DNA of 64,000 nt from Rhizobium sp. BK376 (GCF_004341625.1 NZ_SLZG01000010.1:1-64000); one strand, 5' to 3'. Counted from the stretch's first letter, positions 18,280 to 26,687 are shown. Numbers and translations: made by a program. The notes: generated by a model not told the origin, from the sequence alone.

Positions 18280-20066
18280 TGGATGTTAATAACATGCTAA
18301 CTTTACCGCGGCGACTTTTAGCGGCTGCGCGCAAACGACTGGGCAATGGCTCGAAAGCCCCCATCGGTCCCTTGGCGCCAGTGGACAAGCTAACATATGC
18401 TGACTGGGTGAGCCGCTACGCGACAATCGGCCTGTCCGAGCGCCGCCGTCTCATCGCGCTGCAGCAGAAACTTGCCAAACATCCGATAATATCGGTCCTG
18501 ATCGACGCCGCCGACGCAAGCCCCGAGCACATCGAGTTGAGCCTGCGGTCTATCGACGAGCAGATCTATGATCGATGGGAGGCAATCCTCGTCAATCCGC
18601 CAGCAGACTTCCGCGTCCGAAAGGGCGGTACACCCGTCAAAGTCTTTGCGGCCAAACGCAGCGACCGCACGGTCTTTGCAGAATTGCTGAAGGCCGCATC
18701 AGGTACGCTCATCGCGCCAATGGTGGCGGGTGACCAGCTGTCACCGGCGGCATTGACGGCTTTCGCGCTCGGATTTGCAGCAAGCCCGGACGCTAAGGCG
18801 CTCTACGCTGATGAGGACCGCATCGATTCGGCGGGTCGGCGCTCCGACCCATGGTTTAAGGGTGCCTGGAGCCCCGATTTGGTGTTGGCCCAAGCCTATA
18901 CGCTTAGGTCCTGCATTCTGAGCCGTGAAACCGTTCTGGCTGCGGCCTCACAGGATACAGACAGATGGTCGCTTACCAACGCGGTCTATGCGACCTGGTT
19001 GCGGCTTGCAGCACAGGACGATGTCTCGATCCAGCACCTGCCGTTCGTGCTCTATCATCGAAGAGCCGATGCGCCTCGCGCGGAGCCCGATGCATTCACC
19101 GATACCGTTCGAACCTCACCCCTTGCGGGCCGGCACGGTCTTGAAATTCATAGCGATGACAGCGGTGAAACCGGTTGGCGTCATGTCGTGTGGCCAACAC
19201 CGCATCCGGAGCCTCGCATATCGCTTTGTGTGCCGACACGCGACAGGCATCAATTGCTCTCAACGTGCATCGAAGGTCTGCGCCACCAGACCGATTGGCC
19301 CGATCTTGAGATCCTCATCGTCGACAACGGCAGCGTCGAGGCCGAGACTCATGCCTACCTCAACAGCCTTGGCAGTGATCCTCGGGTAAAAGTGCTGCGT
19401 GATGATGGTCCGTTCAACTTCTCGCGGCTCAACAATTTAGGAGCAGCGGCCTCAACTGGCGCGCTGTTCGGCCTCATCAATAACGACCTTGCAGTCAAGG
19501 AGCCCGGCTGGCTGCGTGAGATGGCAAGCCACGCTGCACGCTCGGACGTCGGTGCGGTCGGCGCGCTGCTACATTATGGCAACGATACGGTTCAGCACGC
19601 CGGCGTCGTGCTCGGAATCGGCGTAGCTTCCCATATCCATAAAGGCCTACCCGCTGGAGAAGCGGGCTATCATGGCCGAGTGGCCGTTGCGCAAGATGTC
19701 ACATGTGTCACAGCAGCATGTCTCATCACCCGGCATGAAGTTTATCAGCGTCTCGGGGGGCTCGATGAACAAAGCTTTCCCGTTGCATATAACGATATAG
19801 ATTTCTGCTTGCGCGTGCGCAGCAGCGGGCTGAGAATCATTTATACGCCCCATGCGCATCTATATCATCTCGAGTCGGCTTCACGCGGCCTTGACGATGG
19901 TGGCGCCCGTCGGGCCAGACTTGAGCGCGACAAGGCGGCTATGCTGGAGCGGTGGGGCGACAAGATCGCTGAGGACCCTTTCTACAGCCCAAACCTCTCC
20001 GATAAGGCGACAGATTGTCGACTCGCATTTCCCCCGCGCGTAGCGCTTCCATGGGCAGAGGGATAG
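18276..20066 (+). CDS. Tandem-domain GT2 glycosyltransferase
   Basis: A 596-aa protein starting at ATG 18276, which overlaps the upstream stop and has AAGG eight bases before it. The first GT2-like module, residues ~60-290, has HPIISVLIDAADASPEHIEL, ALYADEDRID and the SPDLVLAQAY segment. The second, residues ~310-560, has ISLCVPTRDRHQLLSTCIEGL, LEILIVDNGS, GALFGLINNDLAV as the DxD-like site and AYNDIDFCLRV. This tandem arrangement is common in O-antigen clusters where one polypeptide adds several residues. The first module looks degenerate at its start. It is the last gene of the cluster; 288 bp lie between it and minC. Confidence 0.8.
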   Translation: MMDVNNMLTLPRRLLAAARKRLGNGSKAPIGPLAPVDKLTYADWVSRYATIGLSERRRLIALQQKLAKHPIISVLIDAADASPEHIELSLRSIDEQIYDRWEAILVNPPADFRVRKGGTPVKVFAAKRSDRTVFAELLKAASGTLIAPMVAGDQLSPAALTAFALGFAASPDAKALYADEDRIDSAGRRSDPWFKGAWSPDLVLAQAYTLRSCILSRETVLAAASQDTDRWSLTNAVYATWLRLAAQDDVSIQHLPFVLYHRRADAPRAEPDAFTDTVRTSPLAGRHGLEIHSDDSGETGWRHVVWPTPHPEPRISLCVPTRDRHQLLSTCIEGLRHQTDWPDLEILIVDNGSVEAETHAYLNSLGSDPRVKVLRDDGPFNFSRLNNLGAAASTGALFGLINNDLAVKEPGWLREMASHAARSDVGAVGALLHYGNDTVQHAGVVLGIGVASHIHKGLPAGEAGYHGRVAVAQDVTCVTAACLITRHEVYQRLGGLDEQSFPVAYNDIDFCLRVRSSGLRIIYTPHAHLYHLESASRGLDDGGARRARLERDKAAMLERWGDKIAEDPFYSPNLSDKATDCRLAFPPRVALPWAEG

Positions 20067-20297
20067 CATTGCCCTGACCTTGCTGCAGCGCCTGGTGTCC
20101 CATCTCGGAAAGTTTGACGATTCCCATGCCGTGCAAGCTTCGATCGGTAAACCCGCCTCGTGTGTTTCGACAACAATAAGCATCTCAGCGCTAACCGCGA
20201 CGAGCATTATGTGCCGGTTCTGTCCTGCAGGCCGGAAGCATACGCAATCGTGCGCGTTTCCAGCAAGCGTTCTCGAATGGACGGATTTCAACCAAAA

Positions 20298-20313
20298 TTA
20301 ACCACTCATTAAC
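20298..20313 (+). promoter_or_regulatory. CtrA-type box upstream of minCDE
   Basis: The sequence TTAA-N7-TTAAC is exact here, 41 bp before the minC ATG at 20355. This is the full consensus for CtrA, the alphaproteobacterial cell-cycle response regulator. CtrA control of min genes has been reported in Sinorhizobium, which makes this location sensible. Whether it activates or represses is not shown by sequence. Confidence 0.65.
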
Positions 20314-20354
20314 CATATCGGCACTAAACATTGGTCAACGAATTTTTAACGCAG

Positions 20355-21086
20355 ATGACCAAAGTGCTAACAGACGCTCCCTCAATCCGTATCAAGGGCC
20401 GCTCCTTTCTTGCGGTCGTCCTTACGCCCGATCTACCTGTTGCCGATTGGTTGGCGAGGCTGGATGATCTTGCTGCGCGCTCCGCGGGCTTCTTTCTCGG
20501 GCGGCCTGTCGTGCTCGACATCACCGATCTGGCGATCGATCGCCCGCAGTTGAAGGAACTCATTGCAGAGCTTGCAGGGCGCAATGTGAGCATCATGGGT
20601 ATCGAAGGTGGGCGCCCATCGATCATCGGTCCCGGCATGCCGCCGGCGCTCAAGGGTGGGCGACCTGCCTCTGACGTCGAGGTTGGTGCATCCGAGCCGT
20701 CGGTTGTGCCGAGCAACGACGAGAGCAAGCCGGTCTTGGCAGAGACCCGCACGGCCCTTCAGTCCCTTATCATCAGGGAGCCGGTCCGCTCCGGGCAGTC
20801 GGTGATCTTTCCGGAAGGAGATGTCACCATTGTCGGATCGGTCGCATCAGGGGCTGAAATCATCGCAGGCGGATCGGTCCATATCTATGGGGCGCTGAGA
20901 GGTCGGGCCATGGCCGGGTCGCTCGGGAATGCCTCCGCGCGAATCTTTTGCCGCAAGCTCGAAGCCGAGCTGCTCGCGATCGATGGCATCTACAAAATGG
21001 CAGAAGACATGGCCCCCGGCCTTCGCGGACAAGCGGTCCAGCTTTGGCTCGAGGGGGAAACGATCATGGCTGAGAAACTAAACTGA
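20355..21086 (+). CDS. minC: Septum-site inhibitor MinC
   Basis: A 243-aa inhibitor of FtsZ polymerisation. The N-terminal domain begins PSIRIKGRSFLAVVL. After a variable linker near residues 100-130 rich in Ser, Pro and Glu comes the C-terminal beta-helix domain with PVRSGQSVIFPEGDVTIVG, SVHIYGALRGRAMAG and RIFCRKLEAELLAI, which binds MinD. The ATG at 20355 gives the usual rhizobial N-terminus MTKVLTD; an in-frame TTG at 20331 is less likely. It is first of minC-minD-minE. In Rhizobiaceae these genes commonly lie on a second replicon, which fits the rest of the window. Confidence 0.93.
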   Translation: MTKVLTDAPSIRIKGRSFLAVVLTPDLPVADWLARLDDLAARSAGFFLGRPVVLDITDLAIDRPQLKELIAELAGRNVSIMGIEGGRPSIIGPGMPPALKGGRPASDVEVGASEPSVVPSNDESKPVLAETRTALQSLIIREPVRSGQSVIFPEGDVTIVGSVASGAEIIAGGSVHIYGALRGRAMAGSLGNASARIFCRKLEAELLAIDGIYKMAEDMAPGLRGQAVQLWLEGETIMAEKLN

Positions 21087-21117
21087 GCCGGAGCCGGCCA
21101 ACAACAGGAGAGCAGAA

Positions 21118-21933
21118 ATGGGGAAGGTAATCGTCGTCACGTCTGGAAAGGGCGGGGTAGGCAAGACGACATCGACGGCCGCTCTTGGGGCCGCTCTCGC
21201 ACAGAGAAACGAGAAAGTCGTGGTCGTCGATTTCGACGTCGGCTTAAGAAACCTCGATCTCGTTATGGGCGCCGAACGCCGTGTCGTCTATGACCTGGTC
21301 AATGTGATCCAGGGCGATGCCAAGCTGCCGCAGGCCCTGATCAGGGACAAGCGGCTGGAAACGCTGTATTTGCTGCCGGCATCGCAAACCCGCGACAAGG
21401 ACAATCTGACGGCTGAAGGCGTCGAGCGGGTTATCAGCGAACTCAAGCGCCATTTCGACTGGATCATTTGCGACAGCCCAGCAGGGATCGAGCGTGGCGC
21501 AACTCTTGCCATGCGGCATGCCGATGTGGCCGTTGTTGTCACCAACCCCGAGGTTTCCTCGGTGCGCGATTCCGATCGCATCATCGGGCTCCTCGATTCC
21601 AAGACGCTCAAGGCCGAGCGCGGGGAGCGCATGGAGAAGCACCTGCTCCTGACCCGCTACGACCCCAACCGTGCAGAACGCGGCGATATGCTCAAGGTCG
21701 ACGACGTTCTGGAAATCCTTTCCATCCCTCTCATCGGGATCATTCCGGAAAGCATGGATGTTCTTCGCGCATCCAACATCGGTGCGCCGGTTACGCTTGC
21801 CGATGCCCGCAGCGCGCCGGCGCTCGCCTATTTCGACGCCGCTCGTCGGCTGGCGGGAGAGGCTTTACCGATCACCATTCCTGAGGAAAAGCGAGGAATC
21901 TTCGGCAAAATCTTCGCAAGGAGGGCCGCATGA
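21118..21933 (+). CDS. minD: Septum-site ATPase MinD
   Basis: A 271-aa membrane-cycling ATPase. The deviant Walker A KGGVGKTTSTAALG is at residues 11-24, VVVDFDVGLRNLDLVMG at ~38-54, and WIICDSPAGIERGA is Walker B. The C-terminal tail KRGIFGKIFARRAA forms the amphipathic membrane-targeting helix. It recruits MinC and is released from membrane by MinE. A GGAGAG site lies just before the start, and the end overlaps minE by four bases. Confidence 0.96.
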   Translation: MGKVIVVTSGKGGVGKTTSTAALGAALAQRNEKVVVVDFDVGLRNLDLVMGAERRVVYDLVNVIQGDAKLPQALIRDKRLETLYLLPASQTRDKDNLTAEGVERVISELKRHFDWIICDSPAGIERGATLAMRHADVAVVVTNPEVSSVRDSDRIIGLLDSKTLKAERGERMEKHLLLTRYDPNRAERGDMLKVDDVLEILSIPLIGIIPESMDVLRASNIGAPVTLADARSAPALAYFDAARRLAGEALPITIPEEKRGIFGKIFARRAA

Positions 21934-22190
21934 GCATTTTCAAGATTTTCCGGAAGCAACAGTCTGCGCCCATGGCGCGCGAGCGCCTGCAGCTCCTTCT
22001 GGCTCACGAGCGCTCCTCGACCGGTTCCGACCTGATCGCCGTGCTGCGCGAGGAGATCCTGTCCGTGATAGCCAGACACGTGCAGGTCGATAACGACAAG
22101 GTTCGCATCAAGATTGACCGTGAGGAATACGTTTCGATCCTCGAGATCGATGTCGAAATTCCGCTCAATGCGACCATGCAGGCCGCGTGA
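21930..22190 (+). CDS. minE: Cell-division topological specificity factor MinE
   Basis: An 86-aa protein, normal length for MinE. The N-terminal MSIFKIFRKQ is the membrane-binding segment and ARERLQLLLAHERSS the MinD-contacting anti-MinCD helix. The C-terminal half VDNDKVRIKIDREEYVSILEIDVEIPL forms the dimer sheet (key part VRIKIDREEYVSILE). ATGA overlap with minD implies coupled translation. It stimulates MinD ATPase and confines division inhibition to the poles. Confidence 0.95.
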   Translation: MSIFKIFRKQQSAPMARERLQLLLAHERSSTGSDLIAVLREEILSVIARHVQVDNDKVRIKIDREEYVSILEIDVEIPLNATMQAA

Positions 22191-22193
22191 CGA

Positions 22194-22229
22194 TAAGGGG
22201 CAGACAGTGCAACCACTGTCTGCCCCTTA
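22194..22229. terminator. Strong hairpin between convergent minE and SDR
   Basis: A perfect 16-bp stem (22194-22209 and 22214-22229) closes on the four-base loop CAAC. It begins four bases after the minE stop and lies between two convergent genes, so it can end transcription from both sides. No long T run follows on either strand. Confidence 0.75.
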
Positions 22230-22272
22230 CCAGGATTGAATCCATCCCCTCGCCCGGCTCCTGCGATCGCCT

Positions 22273-23043
22273 CTAGATCGACTTGACCTCACCGCCATCC
22301 ATGCGAAGCGTTGATCCGGTCATCCAGCGCGCGCCCGGCGACACAAGAAACGCCATCAGCTCGGCAATTTCTTCCGGTTCACCGTATCGGGCTATCCCGG
22401 CCTCCTGAGGGAATTTCAGCGTTGCTGCTTCCTCGGTCATATCGTGGATCGATGCCCAATGCTTCAGGTAGGATCGGCGGCGCCCCGTCATGACCGGGCC
22501 GGGCAGGACGCTGTTGACCTGGACACCATCGGTAATGCCCCGATCGGAAAATGCCTTGGCCAAGGCCACGATCGCCGCGTTGATCGTGCCGACCGCCGCA
22601 TAGGGCGCCTTGGGGAAGAGCGCTGAATTCCCCGACATCAGGACAACCGAACCCTTGGCTTCCTTCAGTGCCGGCCACGCCGCAATGGTCAGGCGCCGCG
22701 CGCCATGAAGCTTGAGCGCCAGTCCACTATCCCACTGCTCATCCGTCATATCGAAGAGATCGATCTGCGGAACTGCGCCGGCAATATTGAGCAACGCATC
22801 GATGCGACCGAATTCTGCCAGCGTCTGGTCCACGACGGCCTTGGCCGCCGGCGGATCCGAGAGATCGCGGTCGATAACCAGGGGCGCGGCACCGACGGCC
22901 TTCACCGCCGCTGCTGTTTCCTCCAACTTCGTCCGGTCCCGCGCGACAAGCACGACGGACGAAAAATCCCGCGCCAATCGAATGGCGGTAGACTGGCCGA
23001 TACCCTGGCTTGCGCCCGTGACGACTGCAACAGCGTCTGACAT
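22273..23043 (-). CDS. SDR-family oxidoreductase-like protein with altered active site
   Basis: A 256-aa classical SDR fold. TGASQGIGQSTAIRLA near residues 9-24 is the NAD(P) loop, and LNIAGAV near 85 is the NAG-type motif. The conserved active-site region reads APYAAVGTINAA: Tyr148 is present but the lysine four residues later is Gly152. Ordinary SDR catalysis needs that lysine, so activity may be changed or lost. The C-terminus GARWMTGSTLRMDGG is typical. It lies 78 bp after the alpha/beta hydrolase gene on the same strand, probably in one operon. The substrate is unknown. Confidence 0.75.
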   Translation of the reverse strand: MSDAVAVVTGASQGIGQSTAIRLARDFSSVVLVARDRTKLEETAAAVKAVGAAPLVIDRDLSDPPAAKAVVDQTLAEFGRIDALLNIAGAVPQIDLFDMTDEQWDSGLALKLHGARRLTIAAWPALKEAKGSVVLMSGNSALFPKAPYAAVGTINAAIVALAKAFSDRGITDGVQVNSVLPGPVMTGRRRSYLKHWASIHDMTEEAATLKFPQEAGIARYGEPEEIAELMAFLVSPGARWMTGSTLRMDGGEVKSI

Positions 23044-23121
23044 GTCAATCTTCCTTGTTCCTAAGCATCGGTGGGGTCAGTCGCCCTCACCCTGACGGTG
23101 TGAGGGCGAGCGAGTTGCAAA

Positions 23122-23976
23122 CTAGCGAGCCAGGAAGTCTCTGATGACTGTCGCAATCTCTGCTGCGTGCGTCTCCAGGGCAAAGTGACCTGTATCGAAG
23201 AAGCGTATCTCGGCAGCGGGCATGTCCCGTTTGAACGCCTCGGCACCCGGCGGCAGGAAGAACGGATCGTTCTTCCCCCACACTGCCAAGAAAGGTGGCT
23301 GGTGGGTCCGGAAGTAATTCTGGAATGCCGGATAGAGTCCGACGTTGCTCTTGTAGTCGCCGAACAGGTCCAGCTGGATGTCCGTCGCGCCCGCGCGCAT
23401 CATATAGAAATTATCCAGAGACTGGCCGTCCGGAGATACGGTCGCCGTATCCGGGACGCCATGCGTATATTGAAAATTGGTGGTCTCCGGCGTCAGCATG
23501 CCCCTTAGAGCTTCGCGGTTTGCCGGCGAAGGGTCCTGCCAATAGGCGCGAATGGGGTTCCATCCATCGCTCAGCCCTTCCTCATAAGCGTTGCCATTCT
23601 GTGAGATGATTGCCGTGATCCGCTCGGGATGACGCATTGCCAGCCGGAAACCGGTCGGCGCGCCGTAATCGAACACGTAGACCGCAAAGCGATCGAAGCC
23701 GATCACCTCGGTGAAGCGTTCGATAACGGTGGCGATGTTGTCGAACGTATAGGTGAACTGCTCGCGCGCCGGCATATCGGTCTGGCCGAAGCCAGGCAGA
23801 TCGGGTGCGACGATGTGGAATCGATCGGCGAGAAGCGGGATGAGGTCCCGGAACATGTGGCCTGCGCTCGGGAACCCGTGCAGCAACAAGAGCTTGGGCG
23901 CGTTGGCAGGCCCTGCCTCGCGATAAAAGACTTTCAGTCCGTCAATCATCGCAGTCTGATATTTGGTGGTAATCAT
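23122..23976 (-). CDS. Alpha/beta hydrolase with Asp nucleophile (dehalogenase/epoxide hydrolase-like)
   Basis: A 284-aa hydrolase. HGFPSAGHMFRDL at residues 33-45 forms the oxyanion loop, PDLPGFGQTDMP follows, and the nucleophile elbow is YVFDYGAPTGFRLA with Asp103. Asp in this place is used by haloalkane or haloacetate dehalogenases and epoxide hydrolases, not esterases. The late AVWGKNDPFFLP and DTGHFALETH supply the acid and the catalytic His near residue 265. It is first of a two-gene unit with the SDR, so the pair may act on one small organic compound. The substrate cannot be named. Confidence 0.75.
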   Translation of the reverse strand: MITTKYQTAMIDGLKVFYREAGPANAPKLLLLHGFPSAGHMFRDLIPLLADRFHIVAPDLPGFGQTDMPAREQFTYTFDNIATVIERFTEVIGFDRFAVYVFDYGAPTGFRLAMRHPERITAIISQNGNAYEEGLSDGWNPIRAYWQDPSPANREALRGMLTPETTNFQYTHGVPDTATVSPDGQSLDNFYMMRAGATDIQLDLFGDYKSNVGLYPAFQNYFRTHQPPFLAVWGKNDPFFLPPGAEAFKRDMPAAEIRFFDTGHFALETHAAEIATVIRDFLAR

Positions 23977-24015
23977 GGCATTTCCTCCAAGTGTTGGGTT
24001 TAAGGGGCGATTCAG

Positions 24016-24044
24016 TAACTTCTTATATGATGTTATAGAGGTTA
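24016..24044. promoter_or_regulatory. Possible operator upstream of the hydrolase-SDR unit
   Basis: TAACTTC (24016-24022) and GAGGTTA (24038-24044) form an inverted repeat with one mismatch around an AT-rich centre, 40 bp before the start of the minus-strand hydrolase at 23976. This is the form of a TetR- or HxlR-type site. No regulator gene is adjacent, so the call is tentative. Confidence 0.3.
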
Positions 24045-24087
24045 TTTTAGCACGAGGGTACGATCGATGATCGCTGTCATCGGAGCG

Positions 24088-24708
24088 TCATCCCTTGGCG
24101 TGGGTTTCCCTCGAAACCTTGCCGATTTCTGGAACATCCGGCCGCAAGTAGAAGACGAGGGCGCAGCAGATCAGGGCAAACCCCAGAAGCGGAGCCACAA
24201 CGGATAAAAGGCCGGCGCTGGCGAAGATTGTCAGCGTTGTGAGCGACCGGAGGCGGGCGATCGATCGAGCTCTTGGCGACAACTGCTCCGGATCCGCCTG
24301 GACCAGTATTTCCCGTTCGAACACGACATAGGCGATGTTCACAAAGACGAAAATTGCCGCGTAGATCGCAACCGGAGCGGCAGCCAGTTCCGTCCGCGCA
24401 ATCCAGCTCGTGGCGAAGGGTACCAATGCCACGACGAACAAATGGGCGAAATTCATCCATATCAAACGGGTTGTCACATGGTGGACGAAGCGAAGCAGAT
24501 GATGGTGGTTCACCCAGATTATTGCGATGAAGAGATAGCTGACCGCATAACTCACCGCTGTCGGCCATAGCGGCCCGAGGGCCGCGAATGTTGAACTCTC
24601 AGGCGCCTTGAGTTCCAGCACCATGATCGTGATGATTACCGCAATCACAGCGTCGGAGAACGCGCCGAGGCGTTCAACGCTTGTCTTGTGATCCAGCATC
24701 GACTTCAC
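24088..24708 (-). CDS. TMEM175/DUF1211-family membrane protein
   Basis: A 206-aa integral membrane protein with about six hydrophobic helices. The signature FSDAVIAVIITIMVLELKAP near residues 17-36 is that of the DUF1211 family, whose studied members are potassium channels. Only one such N-terminal motif is present, as in bacterial tetramer-forming members. It sits six bases after the hydrolase gene at 24715-25410, so they probably share a transcript. An ion-channel role is inferred from family. Confidence 0.8.
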   Translation of the reverse strand: MKSMLDHKTSVERLGAFSDAVIAVIITIMVLELKAPESSTFAALGPLWPTAVSYAVSYLFIAIIWVNHHHLLRFVHHVTTRLIWMNFAHLFVVALVPFATSWIARTELAAAPVAIYAAIFVFVNIAYVVFEREILVQADPEQLSPRARSIARLRSLTTLTIFASAGLLSVVAPLLGFALICCALVFYLRPDVPEIGKVSRETHAKG

Positions 24709-24714
24709 CTCCGC

Positions 24715-25410
24715 TCAATCGGCCGCGACGTTATGCACCGCTTCAAGGATGATGTCCCTGACCACCCCTGGCGCCGTGACGCTCGGCGTATGATCAACAG
24801 GATGCGACCGCACTTGCGCCTTCATCCTGTCTGCCATGAACTGCTGCGTCTCCACCGCGATCATCCGATCCTGTTCGGCCACCAGGAACCAGCTCGGCCG
24901 GCTCTTCCAGAGCGGTTGTCCGACCGGCGTGCTGATGCAGGCAACAGCGATCGGGCGTTGAACCGCAGCTAGGACATCCAGCTCTTCAGAAGAGGCATTC
25001 GGCGCAAAAGCCGCAGCGAAGGCATCATTTGGGAACCAGATGATGCCGTCATCACCCGGAGCCAGCTTGGGGGCCTGCGGATGGGGCTCGGCGCGATAGA
25101 AAACATCGGCAACGGTTTCGCCCTCATCAGGAGCCAAGCCCGCAATATAGACCAGTGCCCTCACCTTGTCGTTGTCGGTCGACGCTACGACCGCACCCGC
25201 ATAGGCGTGGCCAACGAGGACAACCGGGCCGTCGATCCGCTGCAGCGTCCGCTCAAGCGCTGCCAGGTCGTCCTGAAGCGAGGTCAGCGGCAGAGGGGCA
25301 GCAACGACATCCAGGCCTTCCGCCTTCAGCGGGCCGATCACCTTGCTCCAGCTTGATCCATCGGCCCAAGCGCCGTGTGCAAGGACCACACTCACCTTGT
25401 TCGTTCCCAT
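24715..25410 (-). CDS. Alpha/beta hydrolase-like protein lacking the catalytic serine
   Basis: A 231-aa protein starting at ATG 25410, which has a purine-rich GGAA site. KVSVVLAHGAWADGSSWSKVI opens the fold as in the small alpha/beta hydrolases of this group. The nucleophile elbow, normally GHSYGG, reads VLVGHAYAGAVV (Ala69 for Ser). A late DHTPSVTAP supplies the expected His. Without serine it is unlikely to be an ordinary esterase. Some family members annotated as hydrolases appear to share this substitution, so it may define a distinct subgroup. It is divergent from the CGNR regulator. Confidence 0.7.
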   Translation of the reverse strand: MGTNKVSVVLAHGAWADGSSWSKVIGPLKAEGLDVVAAPLPLTSLQDDLAALERTLQRIDGPVVLVGHAYAGAVVASTDNDKVRALVYIAGLAPDEGETVADVFYRAEPHPQAPKLAPGDDGIIWFPNDAFAAAFAPNASSEELDVLAAVQRPIAVACISTPVGQPLWKSRPSWFLVAEQDRMIAVETQQFMADRMKAQVRSHPVDHTPSVTAPGVVRDIILEAVHNVAAD

Positions 25411-25494
25411 TTCCCGTTCCTTTCCTCGGTTCGTCGCTTCCAAAAGACGTCTTCAGGCGTCACCTTCGGTAACCCCTTTGGTTGATGCAGTCAG

Positions 25495-25515
25495 GTTACA
25501 TACGGTAGATGTAAC
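25495..25515. promoter_or_regulatory. Palindromic operator between hydrolase and CGNR gene
   Basis: GTTACAT and ATGTAAC are perfect inverted 7-mers separated by seven bases. The right arm touches the -35 of the promoter at 25516-25544. The site lies between the divergent start codons 25410 and 25585, so one protein here could control both directions. The CGNR protein is the natural candidate. Confidence 0.6.
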
Positions 25516-25544
25516 TTGTCAAGAGGCTTCAGAGTGGTTATTTA
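25516..25544 (+). promoter_or_regulatory. Sigma70-like promoter of the CGNR gene
   Basis: TTGTCA (25516-25521), a 17-bp spacer and TATTTA (25539-25544) make a reasonable promoter 40 bp before the ATG at 25585. It directly follows the palindrome at 25495-25515, so a bound protein would hinder or contact polymerase. Confidence 0.5.
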
Positions 25545-25584
25545 TGAGTCAGCACATTGGACGAACGCGCCTGAGGATCCCGAG

Positions 25585-26205
25585 ATGCCTGATCACCGCC
25601 CACCCGCCATATTCATTGCCGATGCACTCGGTCTGGATTTCCTGAATTCGATTGCCACGCCGATCGACACGCCCATTGACTGGATCGATAACGGCGATGG
25701 GCTCATCGCCTGGCTGCAGCAGGCTGATCTCGTAGCAACCGAAACGCTCGAAGCCTTACGGGCACAGGCCATGCCGGGGGAACTGGACAGCGTCGCGGCT
25801 CAGGCACGAAGCCTGCGCGAGTGGTTCAGAGGCTTCGTGCGAGATCGCAAGGGCAAGCCGCTTGCGGCCAAGGACATCGGCGAACTGGGACCGCTTAATC
25901 GCCTGCTTGAGCGCGATGAGAAATTCATGCAGCTCGTGAGCCAAACCGATCCCGGCGGTCTGGCGTTCAAGACGACGCGGCGGTGGCGTTCGCCGGAATC
26001 CCTGCTTCTGCCGATCGGCGAAGCGATGGCGAAATTTGTTTGCGAAGAGGATTTCTCCAACGTCAAGGCATGCGAAGGGCCGGCCTGCACATTGCTGTTT
26101 GCGGACCACACGCGAGGCCATGCGCGCAGATGGTGCAGCATGGCAATGTGTGGCAATCGCGCAAAGCAGGCTGCTCATCGAAACCGGCTCAAGGCAAAGC
26201 ATTAG
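25585..26205 (+). CDS. CGNR zinc-finger regulator (ABATE domain)
   Basis: A 206-aa protein. The N-terminal ~150 residues start PAIFIADALGLDFLNSIATP, the stress-linked ABATE region, with LLERDEKFMQLV in the middle. The C-terminus is the CGNR zinc finger with Cys163 (CEGPAC), Cys168, Cys184 and Cys189 (CSMAMCGNRAKQAAHR). Members are thought to be DNA-binding regulators. ATG 25585 is preferred over an in-frame TTG at 25516, which lies beside the operator. It is divergent from the serine-less hydrolase and TMEM175-like gene, which may be its targets. Confidence 0.8.
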   Translation: MPDHRPPAIFIADALGLDFLNSIATPIDTPIDWIDNGDGLIAWLQQADLVATETLEALRAQAMPGELDSVAAQARSLREWFRGFVRDRKGKPLAAKDIGELGPLNRLLERDEKFMQLVSQTDPGGLAFKTTRRWRSPESLLLPIGEAMAKFVCEEDFSNVKACEGPACTLLFADHTRGHARRWCSMAMCGNRAKQAAHRNRLKAKH

Positions 26206-26286
26206 CGCCTTAACGGTATATTCACTTTCTTGGTGTCATTCTGACCCAAGCGCGAATTGTAAGTTGTACGCGCACCCATTTGCATT

Positions 26287-26312
26287 GACCCGCTTCGGCG
26301 GGTCTCTTTTTG
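26287..26312 (+). terminator. Intrinsic terminator after the CGNR gene
   Basis: GACCCGC, loop TTCG and GCGGGTC form a perfect 7-bp stem, followed by TCTTTTT. This is a textbook rho-independent terminator 81 bp after the CGNR stop. Confidence 0.85.
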
Positions 26313-26423
26313 GCCATCACCCCGTTTGACCGATCGAACGCACGACAAGGTAATCGTGATCGGCCGACGCTACGCGGAACATTTGCACGTCCATGGTGTT
26401 TACATCGAGAGGAGGAGTGTCAA

Positions 26424-26687
26424 ATGGCAAACGACTTCAACCGACCTGATCTGAAATCGACGCCCGTGCATGACCAATCCTGGAGGATGTGGGGCGTAAT
26501 CGCAGCTGTCATCGTCATCGCAGCCGTCGCCTGGTCAATGTGGCCGCGCACAGCAACGCCACCGGTCAGCCCGCCGGCTCAAACGACCACGAACCAACCG
26601 GCAACCACGACGGCACCGGCGACCCCGCCTGCAGCGCCCGCCACCCCGGCACCGGCTACGCCGGCACCTGCAGCGCCCGCACAGTAG
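26424..26687 (+). CDS. Small membrane-anchored protein with Pro/Ala/Thr-rich tail
   Basis: An 87-aa protein with a strong GAGGAGG site before ATG 26424. Residues ~1-20 are polar, MWGVIAAVIVIAAVAWSMWP near 20-40 is one membrane helix, and the rest is a disordered tail of Pro, Ala and Thr (repeats such as PATPAPATP). The tail would face the periplasm if the N-terminus is inside. Similar small proteins are common in Rhizobiaceae without known function. It is followed by a hairpin, so it is a single-gene unit. Confidence 0.7.
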   Translation: MANDFNRPDLKSTPVHDQSWRMWGVIAAVIVIAAVAWSMWPRTATPPVSPPAQTTTNQPATTTAPATPPAAPATPAPATPAPAAPAQ

